Assembly: GCA_003427395.1 (NCBI GenBank)
Contig: BFEA01000006.1
Span: 5,929,327 to 5,950,853 of the forward strand
Source of the DNA: Chara braunii
Lineage: Eukaryota; Streptophyta; Charophyceae; Charales; Characeae
DNA: 21,527 nucleotides
Reading direction: 5' to 3'
In this document: positions 18,218 through 21,527 of the stretch, one piece after another
Position numbering within the stretch: position 1 is the first letter of the stretch
How the letters are laid out: every line of letters starts with the position of its first letter
Position numbers and translations under genes: made by a program
The notes under the pieces: generated by a model
What the model saw: only the letters and a program-made list of their open reading frames with translations
The model's database searches: none
What the model was told of the DNA's origin: nothing

Positions 18218-18230
18218 AGGCCGGCGAGAG
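18218..18230 (+). other. Polypurine tract of the outer element
   Basis: AGGCCGGCGAGAG directly precedes the 3' LTR and is homologous to the inner element's tract, including the upstream GAGGACTTCGAAATT. The tract is interrupted by pyrimidines in both. Confidence 0.65.
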
Positions 18231-19330
18231 TAAAAGGGCCTTTACGAATCAGACCCTAGATGAGAACCCCGACAGCAAGGGGCCCTGTCGGCCAGAACTA
18301 AATTCACGAGGAGCAACTCGAAAGACAAAGTTCCCTGAGGCATATGTCGCATCCATAATGAAATGAAAAGTCGTTTCGAACAGTCACGAACAGGCCCTGC
18401 ACGAACAGGTATTGGACACAGTTTTCAAGACTGAGTTAGGGTCATGTCTCCTCGTTGAAAAGTCATGTCTGTTCGGCAATGAGTCAAAGGCTACAGTCCC
18501 AGTCCAGTCATAATCCCACGAGTCAGTCCTGATTCAGACTAGTAGTCCAACAGACAGGCCCGATGGCCCAAATCAGCAGCAGACCATGGGAAAAGATACT
18601 GGGACACACACTTTGCAACAATCGGTACTGGGCAGGAGTCCCAGGCACCTTTGAGGCTGAATGCAGGCCACGCCAGACCAGTCTAGCACTATAATGGACT
18701 GGCCAGCCTCCCATTCGGACAGATGCTTACTTCGCATGAGAGTGTGGAAGTGCCGGGGCACTTGTGCACCAGATGTGTGTGAGCTGCGCTAGGCTGAAGA
18801 GCAGCGCTATGCGGAAAGGAGGACGAGAGTGCTGGCTAGAGGGAAGGCAGCCATAGCTGCGCCAGCGCTAGTTAGTATGTTAGTAGGGATAGTCAGTGGG
18901 AGATACCAGTGAGTAGTATTCTGAGTAGATCCTCGTGTGATAGGGAGTGTGCATGCATGATGGATGAGGGTAGACCAGGACTATAGACATAGAGGGAGAG
19001 AGAGAAGAAGGCAGACGAGAGAGGGGGAAGTGTGAGCTATGGTGACACTTACCTGTTGAGTGCTGTTGTTGACATTTGGTAGCTGGCGCTGATGAGCGCC
19101 AGGCCTGGAACTCATGTTGATCGAAGGAGACTTGTAATCCTGTTCAGCGCTATACACTTTGAACGCATGACGTTGTCTCTCTAAATCTGGGTTTGATAAT
19201 TGAGTTGAGCTTCCTGGTTCTCATTCATCTTCTATTGGGTTTTGTGTGAGGCTCTGCAATCTGTGAAATAAGTGTATATGCATGTGATCTGATGCACTCC
19301 AGCAAGTGATGAACAGTCAGGTTCCTTGCA
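18231..19330 (+). repeat. 3' LTR of the outer element
   Basis: Pairs with 211-1304. It starts TAAAAGGGCC after the purine tract and ends TTCCTTGCA. It carries TATAATGG at 18690-18697, the GCCATAGC octamer at 18850-18857 and the hairpin at 19083-19102. Relative to the 5' LTR it has an extra 12 bp (near 19040, containing TATGGTGACACT) and lacks 10 bp near 19275. Confidence 0.9.
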
Positions 19331-20668
19331 ATAGGTCCGTCAGAACGTGACCTCTTTGTTCTTTTACTTTTTCTTTTTTTAACAGCATGCATGTATGGAA
19401 TGCTGGCAGGGCTGGTATGTTCTGTGAGAATTAGGGTGTTACTCATGTTGGGGCTTTCCTTTTTTTTTTTTTTTTTTCATGTTCGGACTTTCCTAGATGC
19501 ACCTGGCCATAAAGATGGCCGGACCCAGTTGAGAAGTCCCCGTGTGCGTACATCCTCGGTAATTCCCATGAGGAAAGTAAAGTCCGGCGGCAAGCTGTGT
19601 AACATTCTGGATGTAGCTGGCGGTAAAGACGTGGTCGCGATTATAACATTTGCTGATGTATTTCACAGCTGGGCCGTAGCTTCCTTCACTGTTGAACGGG
19701 ATGCGGCACATGGTTGTTTATAGGAACGGGGCTCCAGCGGCTTTTTTCATGTGGATTAACACTGAAAATTGCTGGTACTGGCAGCCCCGTCCTGTACTGA
19801 CGGGGTGTCCAGTGAGGCTGTTGGTTTATTACAGGAACACGCGCTGAAACCTGCATTCTCCCCCTAATCAAGCAACGTTGAACTGGTGGCGGGCCATCGG
19901 AGGAGATTGATGGTATTCAGCACCACTTGCTGGAAGCCTTTTTTTATTTTTTTTTTGCTTTTTCCCCCCCCTGAGTCGCAGGTCTGAATGAAACCTCAAT
20001 GGCCAGCCAAGCGGCCAGGTGCATTTGATACGCGACCCCCTCGTATACTGGTGTCTTTTCGATGATGCAAAGGACAGTGGGGGTTTAGGAGAGGTTGATC
20101 CGTGCCACTCAGAATCATGCATTGCAGCATCTACCCTGCTGTGTGTGCCAGGTCCTGTGCACGGAACCTCTTGCCTTGACACCAATGTTGTTCCCACAAG
20201 GGGTTGATGTGCGGCAGTGTGGCTGTTCAGGTCAGCGTAAATGATGTGCAGTCTGTTATTGCTGCTGGATGCGATTGTGAGCGTCTGTGTATTTTTTGCC
20301 AACACCTTGGCTGCATTTTCCTTGGTCAATCAATTGTCTGACTTTTCATCCGTTAATAAATTGCAATCTGTGTGGGTCTGAGCAGAGTAGATGCATCCCA
20401 TTTTTTTTAACCCTCTGTATGTCGCCAACCCCCCTCGGACTGAGTATGATGCTTGTTTTTCTTCGAGGGGGGCGGGGAGGGGTGGGCAATTGCAATCCAT
20501 CTAAGCAGGTTATGATCAAGCGTAGCGGACACATGCAGTTCTGCGACCATGGGTCGTTCGGCGACTTTTCGTGCGTCAGTGGCGAGGGTGAGTTTCCTGG
20601 AGGAGAATTCCTGCTGCCTGGAGATAGCCCATTTTTCTGAATGCCATTAAACCACCTCTCCATCCGAA
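19331..20668. other. Flanking DNA, no gene recognised
   Basis: Downstream of the outer element. Open frames of up to about 150 codons exist on both strands, but none shows a recognisable motif or consistent composition. It contains T-rich and C-rich tracts near 19940-19970, a poly-T between direct repeats (19444-19493) and a 7-bp hairpin at 19785-19805 (CCCCGTC, loop CTGTACT, GACGGGG). Confidence 0.55.
19444..19493. repeat. Poly-T (T18) between 16-bp direct repeats
   Basis: CATGTTGGGGCTTTCC (19444-19459) and CATGTTCGGACTTTCC (19478-19493) match at 14 of 16 positions and enclose T18 (19460-19477). The structure resembles a target-site duplication around a bare poly(A) insertion on the - strand. 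Confidence 0.75.
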
Positions 20669-20678
20669 CCTACAGTGT

Positions 20679-20714
20679 GGCCTTTTGGCTAAGATCAAGT
20701 GTAGTATCTGTTCT
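20679..20714 (+). ncRNA. U2 snRNA-like 5'-domain fragment (probable retropseudogene)
   Basis: 36 bases, from GGCCTTTTGGCTAAGATC to GTATCTGTTCT, equal U2 snRNA positions about 11-46 as I know the sequence. They include the branch-site recognition stretch GTAGTA. The match stops there: the next bases are GATCGTT and an A-rich tail (20720-20750), with no stem-loop IIa, Sm site or 3' stem-loops visible. Bases before GGCC do not match the U2 5' end, and I see no plant-type upstream snRNA promoter element. The near-identical CTACAGTGTGG (20670-20680) and CTGCAGTGCGG (20756-20766) could be a target-site duplication. Most likely a truncated, reverse-transcribed U2 copy. Confidence 0.7.
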
Positions 20715-20766
20715 GATCGTTAAAAAAAAAGAACAAAAACTTAAAAAAAGGGAATCTGCAGTGCGG

Positions 20767-21160
20767 ATGTGAGAAAAAATAATTGTGGTACCCTTCCCCA
20801 CCGAACCTGTGCCAGGCCCAGGCACTGTAGACTTTGGCACCGTACTTGTAGACAAGAAAAATGAATAGTGCAGGGGACGTTGGAGTGGTGGTTTAATCTA
20901 GGTTTTATTGGGTGCGCAGACCGCACTTTTCTACGTCGTGCCAGATATGGGCGGGTAGACTTTGTAGTAAGTTCGTACAGATGCAGACAGTGGACATGGT
21001 TGCGAATGTGCAGGACATGGAAGCAGATATCTGACCTGGCCAAGGAGCGTATTGTAAGGATAACCCCCGGCATGGCCACAGGCCTGGTCGTAAATGTGCA
21101 AAACCATCACTACCTCACCGATGCCTCTGGACATAATCTCCTCTTGTTTCATTTTCCCTC
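20767..21160. other. Flanking DNA, no gene recognised
   Basis: Between the U2-like fragment and the (TTGT)n microsatellite. Overlapping frames on both strands of about 110-120 codons have no recognisable domain. I see nothing further that I can support. Confidence 0.5.
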
Positions 21161-21194
21161 TTGTTTGTTTGTTTGTTTGTTTGTTTGTTTGTTT
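21161..21194. repeat. (TTGT)n microsatellite, about 8.5 units
   Basis: An uninterrupted tetranucleotide run preceded by T/C-rich sequence. Confidence 0.95.
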
Positions 21195-21347
21195 AAGACT
21201 GGGTTATGGTGTGAAAAGGTACTCTCTTTCCGCCCCTGATTGTGGATTTGGACTGTGGTTACCGTCTTCCCCCAAATCTACAATGCTATAAGAATCGCTA
21301 ACATCATATCTACCGGCCCAGGTTGCGGCCCGGTCACCACCCGCGGG

Positions 21348-21393
21348 CGACCCAGATCGCAGGCCGATGCTGACCGGCCCGCAATCTGGGTCG
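21348..21393. repeat. Imperfect inverted repeat, 18-bp arms
   Basis: Left arm 21348-21365 (CGACCCAGATCGCAGGCC) and right arm 21376-21393 (GGCCCGCAATCTGGGTCG) pair at 16 of 18 positions around a 10-base loop. It lies in a GC-rich stretch with several further GGCCCG and CCGG words. Confidence 0.75.
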
Positions 21394-21446
21394 TGCAATA
21401 CCGGTTCGGCCCGCCCAAACGGCCCTTCTGAACGCGTGCCCGCACC

Positions 21447-21527
21447 CAGCCCTGAAATCGCCCTTCCAAGGGGCGGGCTTCTCAATCGTCCCAGCCGCAG
21501 CCTTGAAATCGCCCTTCGAAGGGGCGG
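21447..21527. repeat. 30-bp direct repeat with internal palindrome, running to the window edge
   Basis: Copies 21447-21476 and 21498-21527 match at 28 of 30 (period 51). Each contains CGCCCTTC(C/G)AAGGGGCGG, a near-perfect palindrome. The array may continue beyond the window. Confidence 0.8.

Larger units (their letters stand above)
211..19330 (+). mobile_element. Outer Ty3/gypsy (chromovirus-type) LTR retrotransposon, decayed and interrupted
   Basis: Defined by a pair of about 1.1-kb direct repeats (211-1304 and 18231-19330). A primer-binding site follows the left repeat and a purine-rich tract precedes the right one. Between them lie + strand gag (coiled coil, capsid-like region, RGG box, zinc knuckle) and pol in the order protease, RT, RNase H, integrase, chromodomain, which is the Ty3/gypsy order. 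The element is split by a complete opposite-strand retrotransposon (2279-11309) and by a purine-rich block (15736-16603). Every coding domain has stops or frameshifts, so it is not autonomous. Flanking target duplication is not clear: TCAGG precedes and ATAGG follows, a 3 of 5 match. Confidence 0.9.

Noticed and set aside
19391-20663. Open frames of 100-150 codons in the right flank
   Set aside because: They overlap on both strands, lack recognisable domains and include homopolymer-derived residues. No host gene can be supported from sequence alone.
1-21527. CRISPR array, tRNA or rRNA genes, bacterial operons
   Set aside because: I found no regularly spaced repeat-spacer pattern, no tRNA-like or rRNA segment and no prokaryotic gene organisation. 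The tandem repeats present are microsatellites, LTRs and short duplications.

Overview
This is eukaryotic, repeat-dominated DNA. It contains no bacterial-style operons and I could not support any ordinary host gene. It is built almost entirely from two related, decayed Ty3/gypsy LTR retrotransposons, one nested inside the other in the opposite orientation. Both carry pol with an integrase followed by a chromodomain-like C-terminus (chromovirus type), and both have a primer-binding site close to the initiator tRNA-Met type common in plant elements. Together with the abundant microsatellites and the style of the proteins, this suggests a plant or streptophyte green alga, possibly a charophyte such as Chara. 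That assignment is inference.

Layout. 1-209 is GA-rich simple sequence. The outer element runs 211-19330 on the + strand: 5' LTR 211-1304, primer-binding site 1308-1320, non-coding leader to 2278, gag 11374-13481, then protease, reverse transcriptase (RT), RNase H and integrase in many broken frames to 18192, polypurine tract 18218-18230, and 3' LTR 18231-19330. Its pol is further split by an 868-bp purine-rich minisatellite block (15736-16603) lying between two copies of a 217-bp pol segment.

The inner element occupies 2279-11309 on the - strand. It sits in the outer leader, inside the second unit of a 149-bp tandem repeat, and is flanked by a 4-5 bp target duplication (GATT/AGATT). Read on the - strand it has 5' LTR 11309-10451, primer-binding site 10449-10437, a 1.4-kb leader (10436-8992) with CT tracts, an assembly gap and a GGTCAA array, gag 8991-7025, pol 7061-3199, polypurine tract 3173-3161 and 3' LTR 3160-2279. 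Its integrase/chromodomain reading frame is the best preserved coding stretch in the window.

In both elements gag ends in the same CAG-TAG context and pol continues in the -1 frame. Both are inactive by many nonsense codons and frameshifts. The inner RT box reads YLID instead of YxDD, the outer one reads YLLDD, and the inner protease has lost its catalytic Asp. By-eye LTR divergence is about 4% in each pair, so the insertions are of similar age.

19331-21527 is flanking DNA without a convincing gene. It holds a 36-nt exact match to the 5' domain of U2 snRNA followed by an A-rich tail (probable retropseudogene), a poly-T tract between 16-bp direct repeats, a (TTGT)n microsatellite and GC-rich inverted and direct repeats.

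The most interesting unexplained signals are the octamer GCCATAGC, repeated in sense orientation in the transcribed 5' leaders of both elements, and the ~11-bp-periodic GGTCAA array in the inner leader.
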